Shown: in pieces, positions 31,466-39,712 of the stretch | How the letters are laid out: every line of letters starts with the position of its first letter | Numbering within the stretch: the stretch's first letter is position 1 | Assembly: GCA_044226655.1 (NCBI GenBank) | Contig: JBGAGO010000001.1 | Span: forward strand, 1,352,957-1,416,956 | Source of the DNA: JBEVOS01 sp044226655 | GTDB taxonomy: Bacteria; Pseudomonadota; Alphaproteobacteria; Caulobacterales; Aquidulcibacteraceae | Length of the DNA: 64,000 nt | Direction of reading: 5' to 3' | Position numbers and translations under genes: made by a program | Notes under the pieces: model-generated | Seen by the model: the letters and a program-made list of their open reading frames with translations, nothing else | What the model was told of the DNA's origin: nothing | The model's database searches: none

Positions 31466-32719
31466 ATGGCGAATATCGCGGCCCCGCGGGATGGGCGAAG
31501 CCCAGGCCGGCGCGCCGGGCTCGCCTTCGTGCTCGTCACGATCTGGATCGACGTGCTCTCATGGGGCGTGACGATCCCGGTCTATCCGCGGCTCATTGTG
31601 TCCTTCATGGGCGGCGATGTGGTGGCGGCCGCGACCATCGCCGGCCTCTTCATGACTTTGTTCGCCGCGATCCAATTGTTCGCCGCGCCCGTGCTCGGCG
31701 CGCTTTCGGATCGCTACGGGCGCCGCCCGGTGATCCTCATCGCCTGCGCCGGATTGTCGATCGACATGGCGGTCATGGCGTTTGCGCCGAACATCTGGTG
31801 GCTGCTCGCCACGCGTGTGCTGCACGCGGTCACCGCCGCCACGCAATCGGCGGCGGGCGCCTACATCGCCGACGTCACCAAGCCGGAAGACCGCGCCAAG
31901 GCCTATGGCTACATGGGCGCGGCGTTCTCCTTCGGCTTCATCGTGGGGCCGGGGATTGGCGGCGTGCTGGGCCAGATCGATATCCGCCTGCCGTTCATGG
32001 TTGGCGCCGCTCTGGCCTTCGTGAACGCGCTCTACGGCTATTTCCTGCTGCCGGAATCGCTCGCGCCGGAAAATCGCGCGCCGTTCCGCTGGAAACAGGC
32101 CAACCCGTTCGGCGCGGCCGCCTTCCTCAATCGCGATCGGCCGCTGCGCGCGCTGGCGAGCGTGAATTTGATGACCCAGCTCGCGCACCAAATTTATCCC
32201 GCGCTCTGGGTGCTCTACACCTCCTATCGCTATCAATGGGACGCGCTGATGGTGGGCGTGACGCTCGCCATCTCGGGCGTGGCGGCGATGCTGGTGCAGA
32301 GCTTTCTGGTCGGCCCCGTGGTCAAGGCCTTGGGCGAACGGCGCGCCGTGATGATCGGGTTCGCGTTCTGGGCGGCGGCCTTCGCCGTCGAGGGCTATGC
32401 GCCGACGACGTGGATTTTTCTTCTCGGCATCCCGCTCGGCGCACTCTCCGCGTTCGCCGGGCCGGCGCTGAGCTCGCTCATGTCGCAGCGCGTGGCGGCC
32501 GATGCGCAGGGCCAATTGCAGGGCGCCAATTCCGCGCTGATCTCGATCGCGGGCCTGATCGGGCCGCTCATCTACACCGGCTTGTTCGCGTTCTTCATCG
32601 CCGATGAGCGCGCGTTCAAAATTCCCGGCGCGCCGTTCTTCTTCGCGGCCGCGATGATCCTTGCGGGGCTCGCGCTCGCCTATGACGCCACGCGCGCGAA
32701 GGGCGCACCGCCCGCATGA
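31466..32719 (+). CDS. MFS transporter, TCR/Tet-type
   Basis: 417 residues with about 12 membrane segments. Motif A is present in ALSDRYGRRPVIL, and SWGVTIPVYPRL and AAGAYIADVTKPEDRAKAYGYMGAAFSFGFIVGPGIGG match the TetA/TCR (DHA1) group. It is likely a proton-coupled exporter; the drug substrate cannot be told. It overlaps the amidase gene by 4 nt (ATGA). Confidence 0.9.
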   Translation: MANIAAPRDGRSPGRRAGLAFVLVTIWIDVLSWGVTIPVYPRLIVSFMGGDVVAAATIAGLFMTLFAAIQLFAAPVLGALSDRYGRRPVILIACAGLSIDMAVMAFAPNIWWLLATRVLHAVTAATQSAAGAYIADVTKPEDRAKAYGYMGAAFSFGFIVGPGIGGVLGQIDIRLPFMVGAALAFVNALYGYFLLPESLAPENRAPFRWKQANPFGAAAFLNRDRPLRALASVNLMTQLAHQIYPALWVLYTSYRYQWDALMVGVTLAISGVAAMLVQSFLVGPVVKALGERRAVMIGFAFWAAAFAVEGYAPTTWIFLLGIPLGALSAFAGPALSSLMSQRVAADAQGQLQGANSALISIAGLIGPLIYTGLFAFFIADERAFKIPGAPFFFAAAMILAGLALAYDATRAKGAPPA

Positions 32720-33438
32720 TCGCGCCTATGATTGATCGTCTCTCTCCGAATTTCGACGAGCGCGGCCGCGCCATCGATCTCGTCGTGCTGCACTACACCG
32801 GCATGAAGGATGGCGAGACGGCGCTGCGCCGGCTCACCGATCCCGCGCCGGTCGCCGGCGCCTATCCCGGCCCCTGGCAGGCGCCGGACGTCGATCCCGC
32901 AACGCCCTTGGCGCGCGTCAGCGCGCACTACGTCGTCGGCGAAGAGGGCGCCGTCTATCGCGTGGTTCCGGAAGAAAAGCGGGCTTGGCACGCGGGCGTG
33001 TCCAATTGGGAAGGCGATCCTGGCACGAATGCGCGCGCCATCGGCATCGAGATCGCCAATGGCGGCCATGATTACGGCCTGCCGCCTTATGGCGACGTGC
33101 AGATCGACGCCGTGATCGCGCTGGTGAAGGACATCCTCGCCCGCAACGCGCTCAGGCCCGCGCGCGTCGTCGGCCATTCCGACGTCGCGCCCGCCCGCAA
33201 GGACGATCCCGGCGAACATTTTCCCTGGAAGCGTTTGGCCGACGCCGGCTGCGCGATCTGGCCGCGCGCAGGCGCTGCGCCCGTCGCCGATCCGCGCGCT
33301 GCGCTCACCGCGCTCGGCTACGACGCCAGCGTGGATCTCCCGCTCGTGCTGCGCGCCTTCCAGCGCCGCTTCCGTCCCGCAAACATCGACGGCCTCGCCG
33401 ACGAGGAAACCCGCGCCCTGATCGCGGGCCTGTCGTGA
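32716..33438 (+). CDS. N-acetylmuramoyl-L-alanine amidase, AmiD/AmpD type
   Basis: 240 residues. Amidase_2 domain with Zn ligands in VVLHYTGM (first His) and VVGHSDVAPARKDDPGEHFPW (second His and Asp/His region) and the catalytic Glu in AIGIEIANGG. A short peptidoglycan-binding domain follows (LPLVLRAFQRRFRP). No signal peptide is visible, so it may act in the cytoplasm in wall recycling like AmpD. ATG 32716 overlaps the MFS stop; ATG 32728 is an alternative. Confidence 0.93.
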   Translation: MIAPMIDRLSPNFDERGRAIDLVVLHYTGMKDGETALRRLTDPAPVAGAYPGPWQAPDVDPATPLARVSAHYVVGEEGAVYRVVPEEKRAWHAGVSNWEGDPGTNARAIGIEIANGGHDYGLPPYGDVQIDAVIALVKDILARNALRPARVVGHSDVAPARKDDPGEHFPWKRLADAGCAIWPRAGAAPVADPRAALTALGYDASVDLPLVLRAFQRRFRPANIDGLADEETRALIAGLS

Positions 33439-33442
33439 GGCC

Positions 33443-33472
33443 GCGTCCTTCTCCCACAAGGGGAGAAGGACG
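33443..33472. repeat. Family B repeat, single arm
   Basis: Palindrome GTCCTTCTCCCACAAGGGGAGAAGGAC right after the amidase stop. It could serve as a transcription terminator stem, although no T tract follows. Confidence 0.6.
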
Positions 33473-33510
33473 GCGCTGGTCAAAGTGCGGCGCAATTGTC
33501 ATATCTCGCG

Positions 33511-33930
33511 CGCCAGTCGGCTGGGCGGCCGCGGGCGCACACTTGTTCGAGCTTGCTCGGACAAGCCTCGCAAGAGGGCTGGAAACGGCGCGTTCGAGGA
33601 AAGTCCGGGCTCCACATGAATACGGCGGCGGGTAACGCCCGCCCAGCGCAAGCTGAGGGATAGCGCCACAGAGAACAGTCTGCCGATGCGTCTTCGGGCG
33701 CAGGCGATGGTGAAACGGTGGGGTAAGAGCCCACCGCCGCGACCGTAAGGAAGCGGGCACGGCAAGCCCCGCCGGGAGCAAGACCGAATAGGAGCACAGA
33801 GGTTCGCCTCGCCGCGTTCATGCGGAGTGCTCGGGTAGGTCGCGTGAACCGCGCAGCGATGTGCGGTCCAGAGGAATGGTCGTCGCCGCGCAAGCGGTAC
33901 AGAACCCGGCTTACAGGCCGACTGGCGTTT
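33511..33930 (+). ncRNA. rnpB: RNase P RNA, bacterial class A
   Basis: The P1 arms CGCCAGTCGGC (33511-33521) and GCCGACTGGCG (33917-33927) pair perfectly. Between them are the universally conserved blocks GAGGAAAGTCCGGGCTCC (P4 5' side), GGTGAAACGGTGGGGTAAGAGCCCACCG, GAGGAATGGTCGTCG and ACAGAACCCGGCTTACAGG (P4 3' side). Length about 417 nt is normal for Alphaproteobacteria. A run of seven T follows at 33928-33934, acting as terminator. It processes the 5' ends of tRNA precursors. Confidence 0.98.
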
Positions 33931-33935
33931 TTTTG

Positions 33936-34028
33936 AGGTGAGTAGGGAGTAGTCAGTAGTCGGTAGGATGAGACGTCCGCCGCTTCGTCCCTACTGACTA
34001 CTGACTATTCACTACTGACCCTCCTCAC
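33936..34028. repeat. Inverted repeat of AGTAGTCAGTAGTC type
   Basis: Left arm contains GAGTAGGGAGTAGTCAGTAG and right arm CTACTGACTACTGACTATTC followed by ACTACTGACC; arms are imperfect reverse complements made of AGTAGTC/GACTACT units around a core of about 25 nt. It lies between rnpB and the convergent ABC permease gene and could form a strong stem. Confidence 0.75.
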
Positions 34029-34795
34029 TGCTTCAGCTTGTATCCCGTCTTGAAAATCCACCAGATCACGACGAGGCAGAGCGCGAGGAAGCCGAACGTG
34101 GCGCCGAGGCTCAGCCAGATGTTCACGTCGGAGATTTCAAAGAAGCTCCAGCGGAAGCCGCTCACCAGATACACAACCGGATTGAACAGCGTCAGCGTGC
34201 GCCACGGCTCTGGCAGCATGGTGATCGAATAGAAGCTGCCGCCGAGAAAAGTGAGCGGCGTGATGATGAGGATCGGGATGATCTGCATCTTCTCCCAGCC
34301 GTCCGCCCACACGCCCACGATGAAGCCGAACAGCGAGAACGTCAGCGCCGTCAGCACGAGGAACAGCGCCATCACCAGCGGATGCGCGATCTCGTAGGGC
34401 ACGAAGACGCGCGCCGTGGCGAGAATGATGAGCCCGAGGATGATCGATTTCGTCGCCGCCGCGCCGACATAGCCGGTCACGGCCTCGAACGCCGACACCG
34501 GCGCCGACAGCAGCTCATAAATCGTGCCCGACCATTTCGGCATGTAGATGCCGAACGAGCCGTTCGACACGCTCTCGGTCAGGATCGAGAGCATGATGAG
34601 GCCGGGGATGATGAAGGCGCCATAGCGCACGCCGATTTCCGCTTCGAGCTCATGCATGCGCGAGCCGATCGCCGAGCCGAACACCACGAAATAGAGCGAG
34701 GTGACGATGACCGGCGAGATGATGCTCTGCACGATGGTGCGCAGCCAGCGCGACATCTCGAAGCGATAGATGGCCTCAATGGCGTAGGTGTTCAT
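34025..34795 (-). CDS. ABC-2 type transporter permease
   Basis: 256 residues from ATG 34795 (GTG at 34810 possible). Six membrane segments; IYMPKWSGTIYELLSAPVSAFEAVTGYVGAA and PLTFLGGSFYSITMLPEPWRTLTLFNPVVYLVSGFRW are typical of the NodJ/DrrB-like ABC-2 permeases. It pairs with the ATPase encoded 211 nt upstream on the same strand. The export substrate is unknown. Confidence 0.93.
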   Translation of the reverse strand: MNTYAIEAIYRFEMSRWLRTIVQSIISPVIVTSLYFVVFGSAIGSRMHELEAEIGVRYGAFIIPGLIMLSILTESVSNGSFGIYMPKWSGTIYELLSAPVSAFEAVTGYVGAAATKSIILGLIILATARVFVPYEIAHPLVMALFLVLTALTFSLFGFIVGVWADGWEKMQIIPILIITPLTFLGGSFYSITMLPEPWRTLTLFNPVVYLVSGFRWSFFEISDVNIWLSLGATFGFLALCLVVIWWIFKTGYKLKQ

Positions 34796-34825
34796 GGGCG
34801 GCTCGCGCACGTGTCAAAGAAGGGC

Positions 34826-34982
34826 GCCTCCCCCTCCCCGCGAGGGGAGGGGGCAGGGGGTGGGGTGAACCATAACCCGCAGAAAAGTTGCGACCCGTCG
34901 CTGTGCGGCCTGCGGCATTCTAATTTGAAGGGGCGGGCTTCTCCCCACCCCCAACCCCCTCCCCTCGCGGGGAGGGGGCGCG
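34826..34982. repeat. Family A repeat between ABC ATPase and permease genes
   Basis: Arms CCTCCCCCTCCCCGCGAGGGG and the inverse CCCCTCGCGGGGAGGGGGCG, with inner GGGGTGGGGTGAAC and TTCTCCCCACCCCC. It separates two genes whose products should form one complex, so the transcript must read through it or restart. Confidence 0.78.
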
Positions 34983-35006
34983 GCGCGCGTTTGTTTGTAT
35001 TGCCCA

Positions 35007-35981
35007 TCACCGCGTCGACACCAGCGACACGAAGATATCCTCCAGCGAGCTTTCCTTGGTCTGCAGATCCTTGAAATCGATGCCGGCCTCGCCGAGCTTG
35101 CGGATGAGATCGGCGATGCCGGTCTCTTCGCTCTGCGCATCGAAGCTGAAGGTCAGCGCATCGCCCTCGGGTGAGAGCGTGAGATCGTAGCCCGCGAGCG
35201 AAGGCGGCAGCGCGGCCAGCGGCGCCTGCAGCTGCAGCACCAATTCGCGCTTGCCGAGCTTGCGCATCAAAGCGGCCTTGTCCTCGACGAGGATGATTTC
35301 GCCCTTGGAGATGACGCCGACGCGGTCGGCCATGTCTTCGGCTTCTTCGATGTAATGCGTGGTGAGGATGATGGTGACGCCATCCTCACGCAGCCGGCGC
35401 ACCATCGCCCACATGTCGCGCCGCAATTCGACGTCGACGCCCGCCGTCGGCTCATCGAGAAACAAAATCCGCGGCTCGTGGCTCAGCGCCTTGGCGATCA
35501 TCACACGCCGCTTCATGCCGCCCGACAGCGCCATGATCTTCTCGCTCTTCTTGTCCCACAGCGAGAGGTCCTTCAGCACCTTTTCGAGATGCGCCGGGTT
35601 CGGCGCTTTGCCGAACAGGCCGCGGCTGAAGCGGATCGTGTCCCACACGGTTTCGAACGCGTCCGTCGTCAGCTCCTGCGGGACGAGGCCGATCTGCGCG
35701 CGGGCCTGGCGATAATCTTTGACGATGTCGCGTCCATCGACCGTCACCTGGCCGGTCGAGGCCTTCACGATCCCGCAGATGATGGAGATGAGCGTCGTCT
35801 TGCCCGCGCCATTGGGGCCGAGCAGGGCGAAGATTTCGCCTTCGCGGATGCTCAGATCGATCGGCTTCAGCGCCTGGAGGCCGGAGGCGTAGGTCTTGGA
35901 GACGCCCGCGACGGTCAGGATCGCGCGGCCGGGCGCGCGCGCGCCGAGGGCGGCTGCCTGGGCCGGGCTCACATCGTCCAT
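35007..35981 (-). CDS. ABC transporter ATP-binding protein
   Basis: 324 residues from ATG 35981; the frame goes on to a TTG at 36062. Walker A LLGPNGAGKTTLIS, Q-loop LVPQELTTD, signature ALSGGMKRRVMIAKAL, Walker B RILFLDEPTAGVD and H-loop LTTHYIEEAEDMADR. The C-terminal extension with DLQTKESSLEDIFVSLVS is typical of ATPases working with ABC-2 permeases. It is divergent from mraZ. Confidence 0.94.
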   Translation of the reverse strand: MDDVSPAQAAALGARAPGRAILTVAGVSKTYASGLQALKPIDLSIREGEIFALLGPNGAGKTTLISIICGIVKASTGQVTVDGRDIVKDYRQARAQIGLVPQELTTDAFETVWDTIRFSRGLFGKAPNPAHLEKVLKDLSLWDKKSEKIMALSGGMKRRVMIAKALSHEPRILFLDEPTAGVDVELRRDMWAMVRRLREDGVTIILTTHYIEEAEDMADRVGVISKGEIILVEDKAALMRKLGKRELVLQLQAPLAALPPSLAGYDLTLSPEGDALTFSFDAQSEETGIADLIRKLGEAGIDFKDLQTKESSLEDIFVSLVSTR

Positions 35982-36154
35982 ATCGGAATCGCTTTCCTCG
36001 ACTGCGGGTTCAAATGGGCGCGCCTGCGGGCGCCGTCCAGGCTCAAGGGCGCTGTCACACAAAAGCTGCTGACAGGGCAGGCCGTTACAGCCCTGTCATG
36101 GTTCGCCTGGAAAGGTGAGCGAAATGTAACACTTCGTTAATGACGATAGGCGTG

Positions 36155-36199
36155 TCCCGCCTCTTCCCATGTGATCCCATTCAGAGGCATACTAGCCCA
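36155..36199 (+). promoter_or_regulatory. MraZ operator: five 10-bp-phased repeats
   Basis: TCCCG (36155), TCCCA (36165), TCCCA (36175), AGGCA (36185, degenerate) and GCCCA (36195) recur exactly every 10 bp. On the minus strand they read TGGGN-N5-TGGGN, the known MraZ binding pattern. They lie 40-84 nt upstream of mraZ, so autoregulation of the dcw cluster is expected. Confidence 0.75.
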
Positions 36200-36238
36200 T
36201 GGCGGTCGGTCGGGCCGTCAGGGTCGGTCAGCTTCAGG

Positions 36239-36682
36239 ATGTTTTTCACTGGGCGTCACCGGAACGGCGTGGATGCGAAGGGGCGCGTCAGCATCCCGGC
36301 GCCTTTGCGCGCGGCGCTGAACGGCGCGGAAGGGGTCTATCTCTTCCCGTCGCAGCACCGGCCGTGTCTGGAAGGCGCGGGCGCGGCCTTCATGGAGAGC
36401 CGGGCCGCGCTCATCGACAAGCTCGATCCGATGGATCCCAAGCGCGCCGCACTAGAGCGGGTCTATTTCGGCTTGGCCGTGTTCTGCGGCTTCGACAGCG
36501 CCGGGCGCGTCACCTTGCCGGCGCCTCTGCGCGAGGATTTCGCCATCGCCGAGGAGGCCGTGTTCGTCGGCATGCGCGACCGCTTCGAGCTCTGGGCGCC
36601 GGAGCGCGAAGCCGATTGGGACGCAAAGTCTAAGGAGATCGCTGCGGGGGTCACCTCGCTGCGCGATCTGGTTGCGCCATGA
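36239..36682 (+). CDS. mraZ: Division/cell wall cluster transcriptional repressor MraZ
   Basis: 147 residues starting MFFTGRHRNGVDAKGRVSIP; the longer frame to 36140 would cover the operator. Two SpoVT/AbrB-type DNA-binding repeats are seen, VDAKGRVSIPAPLR and FDSAGRVTLPAPLR, each with the conserved D-x-x-G-R. MraZ forms a ring that binds direct repeats upstream of its own gene. It is the first gene of the dcw cluster. Its stop overlaps a possible 38-codon frame leading to rsmH. Confidence 0.95.
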   Translation: MFFTGRHRNGVDAKGRVSIPAPLRAALNGAEGVYLFPSQHRPCLEGAGAAFMESRAALIDKLDPMDPKRAALERVYFGLAVFCGFDSAGRVTLPAPLREDFAIAEEAVFVGMRDRFELWAPEREADWDAKSKEIAAGVTSLRDLVAP

Positions 36683-36795
36683 CCATGATGGCGGCGAGGA
36701 ACGGGGGCGCGCAGGGTGAGACCGCGCGTTGCGCGCAAGAAGATGCCGCGCGCCAAGCGCAGCGCGCCCCCATTCCGCGCCGCCGGAGGTCCTGA
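36679..36795 (+). CDS. Possible 38-codon frame between mraZ and rsmH
   Basis: ATG overlaps the mraZ stop (ATGA) and the frame (MTMMAARNGGAQGETARCAQ, then Arg/Ala/Gln rich) ends 3 nt before the rsmH ATG. The composition looks unconstrained, so it may be only a translational bridge or chance. Not recognised. Confidence 0.2.
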   Translation: MTMMAARNGGAQGETARCAQEDAARQAQRAPIPRRRRS

Positions 36796-36798
36796 GCG

Positions 36799-37782
36799 AT
36801 GAGCCACGCCCCGGTTCTGCTGCACGAGGCGCTGACCGCGCTCGCGGTCAAAGCCGGCGGCTCCTATGTCGACGCCACGTTCGGCGGCGGCGGCTATACG
36901 CGCGCCATTCTGGACAGCGCCGATTGCGCCGTGCGCGCCATCGACCGCGATCCCGATGCGCTGGCGCGCGGCGCGGCCTTGACGGCGCAATACGGCGCGC
37001 GCCTCACCATGGTCGCGGGCCGCTTCGGCGAGATGGCGGCGCTGACGCCCGCGCCGGCCGATGGCGTGGTGCTCGATCTCGGCGTCTCCTCGTTCCAGTT
37101 CGACGAGGCGGAACGCGGCTTCTCCTTCCAGCACGATGCGCCGCTCGACATGCGCATGGAGAAGGCGGGGCCAAGCGCGGCCGACGCTGTGAACCAGCTC
37201 TCCGAAGCCGCGCTTTCCGATCTGCTCGAAGGCTATGGCGAAGAGAACGAGCATCGCCGCATCGCGCGCGCCCTGGTGCAGGCGCGCGCGGCCGCGCCGA
37301 TCACGCGCACGCTGGCTTTGGCCGACATCGTCGAGCGCGCGGTGGGCGGGCGGCGCGGCGCGAAAATCCATCCCGCCACGCGCACGTTTCAAGCGCTGCG
37401 CATCCTCGTGAACGACGAGATGGGCGAACTGGCGCGCGCGCTCACCGGCGCGGAAGCGCTGCTGAAACCGTTCGGACGCCTCGTCGTGGTGTCGTTCCAC
37501 TCGCTCGAAGACCGGCTGGTGAAAACCTTCATGGTGGCGCGCGCGGGGGCGGGCGGGAGCGGTTCGCGCCATGCGCCCGAGCCGCCGCCGGGACCTGCGC
37601 CCAGTTTCGCCCTCGAAACGCGCCGCACGATTGCGCCGGGCGATGAGGAAATCGCCGCCAATCCGCGTGCGCGCTCGGCCTCGCTGCGCTGGGCGGTGCG
37701 CACCGATGCGCCGCCCTGGGGGCCGTTTTCGCAGCCGGCGCTTGCGCCGAAGGCCGAAGCGGAGTGGGAAAGCGTGCGATGA
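36799..37782 (+). CDS. rsmH: 16S rRNA (cytosine1402-N4)-methyltransferase
   Basis: 327 residues. SAM-binding start HAPVLLHEALTALAVKAGGSYVDATFGGGGYTRAIL, DGVVLDLGVSSFQFDEAERGFSF and the late motif RLVVVSFHSLEDRLVKTF are diagnostic of RsmH (MraW). It methylates C1402 in the ribosomal P site. GGAGGT stands before ATG 36799. It overlaps ftsL by 4 nt. Confidence 0.97.
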   Translation: MSHAPVLLHEALTALAVKAGGSYVDATFGGGGYTRAILDSADCAVRAIDRDPDALARGAALTAQYGARLTMVAGRFGEMAALTPAPADGVVLDLGVSSFQFDEAERGFSFQHDAPLDMRMEKAGPSAADAVNQLSEAALSDLLEGYGEENEHRRIARALVQARAAAPITRTLALADIVERAVGGRRGAKIHPATRTFQALRILVNDEMGELARALTGAEALLKPFGRLVVVSFHSLEDRLVKTFMVARAGAGGSGSRHAPEPPPGPAPSFALETRRTIAPGDEEIAANPRARSASLRWAVRTDAPPWGPFSQPALAPKAEAEWESVR

Positions 37783-38084
37783 TCCGCACCTTTCAAATCA
37801 TCGCGGCCGTCGTCGTGCTGGCCCTCGTCGTCGGCCTTTATCGCGCCAAGACCGACGCCAGCGCCGCGCGCGCCCATGTGCGCGATCTCAACGCCAGCAT
37901 CGCCGAAACCAAGGCCGACATCCGCGAATTGCGCGCCGAGATCGCCACGCTCGAAACGCCCGCGCGCGTCGAAGCGCTGGCGAAACAAGAATTGCGGCTC
38001 GCGCCCGCGAGTGAAGCGGCGCCGCAGCCCGAGCGCAGCCTGCCGCAAAGCCTGCCAGCGCCGCGGCCCGATCAAACCAAGTGA
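37779..38084 (+). CDS. ftsL: Cell division protein FtsL
   Basis: 101 residues: short cytoplasmic N-terminus, one membrane segment (IIAAVVVLALVVGLYRA) and a periplasmic coiled coil (ARAHVRDLNASIAETKADIRELRAEIATLE). Sequence conservation is low in this family; topology, length and position between rsmH and ftsI decide the call. It starts on an ATGA overlap and ends on a GTGA overlap with ftsI. Confidence 0.88.
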   Translation: MIRTFQIIAAVVVLALVVGLYRAKTDASAARAHVRDLNASIAETKADIRELRAEIATLETPARVEALAKQELRLAPASEAAPQPERSLPQSLPAPRPDQTK

Positions 38085-39712
38085 AGCCGTTCGCCTTTGC
38101 CGAGGCGTCCGAGCCGGGCGCGGCGGTTGAAGCGGCGCCGGCGCGCCGGCGCATCCGCGTGCTGGCGATCGCGATGTTCGTCGTCCTGGCGCTGCTCGCC
38201 GGCCGCTCGGTGCAATTGGCGTTCGCCGGCGATCCCACCGCGCGCCAAGCGCACGCCGCCGCGCCCGAATTGGCGCGCGCCGATCTGGTCGATCGCAACG
38301 GCGTGCTGCTGGCGACGACGGTGCGCGCCTTCACGATGACGGCGCAGCCGGCTCTGGTGTGGAGCCCGCGCGAGACGGCTTCGGCGCTGCGGCGCGTGTT
38401 TCCCGATCTCGATGCGGCCGCGACCGAACGGCGCCTCGCCGATCGGTCGCGCGATCTGGTCTATCTCAAGCGCGGCCTCTCCGCGCGCGAGCGCGCGCAG
38501 GTGATGGATCTCGGCCTTGGCGGCATCGGCTTTGAAACCGAAGAGCGCCGCTATTATCCGAACGGCGCGCTGGGCGGGCAGGCGCTCGGCTACACCGACC
38601 GCGATTTGAATGCGCTGGCCGGCGTCGAACGCGGGCTCGACGCCGCCATCCGGCGCGGCGGCGATGCGCCCGTGCGCCTCGCGCTCGACGTGCGCGTGCA
38701 ATATGCGGCGGAGACCGAGCTCGACGCCGCCGCCCGCGCCGCGCACGCGACGGGCGGGGCCGCCATCGTGCTCGATGGGCGCACCGGCGAAGCGCTCGCG
38801 CTCGCTTCCTGGCCTGCCCTCGATCCCAACAATCCCGGCGCCGCCACGCCCGAACAGCGCCGCAACCGCTTCGCCGGCGAGCGCTATGAAATGGGCTCGA
38901 CGCTGAAACCCTTCACCGTCGCGATGGCGCTCGATCTCGGGCTCGCCCGGTCCGATGAGGTGTTCGATCTCGCTGCGCCCTATGCGGTCGACGGCGTCGC
39001 CGTGCGCGATTTCGAGCCCGTGCCGGCGCCCGCGACCTTGCGCGCCATCATCGCGCATTCCTCCAACAAGGGCGCGGCCCAGATCGCGCTGCGCGTCGGC
39101 GCGGCGCGGCAACGGTCCTACCTTGACCGCCTCGGCCTGTTGCGCGCGTCGAGCCTGCAGCTTGAGGAGAACGCCGCGCCCATCACCCATCCCGCGCAAA
39201 GCCGGCTGGATGTGGCGACGCTCGGCTTCGGCTACGGCCTCGCGCTTTCGCCCGCCGCGCTCTCGGGCGCCTACACCGTGTTCGCGAACCAGGGCGCCTA
39301 TGTCGCGCCGACCTTGCGCGCGCTCGGTCCGGGCGAAACGCCCCGGCGCACGCGCGTGTTCAGCGCCGCGACCACAAGCATCGTGCTCGGCTTTCTGCGC
39401 GCGACCGTGCGTGAAGGCACCGCCCGCGCCGCCGACGTGCCCGGCCTTGGCCTCGCCGGCAAAACCGGCACCGCCGACAAGCTTGGGGATGATTTGCGCT
39501 ATGACAGAGCCCGCATGGTCTCGTCCTTCGCCGCCATATTCCCGGCCGAAGACCCGCGTTATGTGATCGTGCTGGCGCTCGACGAACCGGAGCGGACAGC
39601 GGCGAATGGCGGCGTGGCCACCGGGGGGGCGGTGGCGGCAGGTCCGGTGGGACGGATCGCGCGCCGGATTGCGCCGCTGCTCGGCCTGCATGTCGCGGCG
39701 AGCGCGCAGTGA
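38081..39712 (+). CDS. ftsI: Peptidoglycan transpeptidase FtsI (PBP3)
   Basis: 543 residues, GTG start. One membrane segment (about 25-42), dimerisation domain with RADLVDRNGVLLATT, then the transpeptidase with SxxK at 273-276 (GSTLKPF), SSN at 327-329 and KTGT at 461-464. It cross-links septal peptidoglycan together with FtsW. The end after KTGT lacks a long tail and contains an Ala/Gly-rich stretch. GTGA overlaps link it to ftsL and murE. Confidence 0.96.
   Translation: MKPFAFAEASEPGAAVEAAPARRRIRVLAIAMFVVLALLAGRSVQLAFAGDPTARQAHAAAPELARADLVDRNGVLLATTVRAFTMTAQPALVWSPRETASALRRVFPDLDAAATERRLADRSRDLVYLKRGLSARERAQVMDLGLGGIGFETEERRYYPNGALGGQALGYTDRDLNALAGVERGLDAAIRRGGDAPVRLALDVRVQYAAETELDAAARAAHATGGAAIVLDGRTGEALALASWPALDPNNPGAATPEQRRNRFAGERYEMGSTLKPFTVAMALDLGLARSDEVFDLAAPYAVDGVAVRDFEPVPAPATLRAIIAHSSNKGAAQIALRVGAARQRSYLDRLGLLRASSLQLEENAAPITHPAQSRLDVATLGFGYGLALSPAALSGAYTVFANQGAYVAPTLRALGPGETPRRTRVFSAATTSIVLGFLRATVREGTARAADVPGLGLAGKTGTADKLGDDLRYDRARMVSSFAAIFPAEDPRYVIVLALDEPERTAANGGVATGGAVAAGPVGRIARRIAPLLGLHVAASAQ

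Noticed and set aside
36140..36238. Longer mraZ start at 36140
   Set aside because: The extra 33 codons would cover the MraZ operator; family members start with the MFFTG-type sequence found at 36239.
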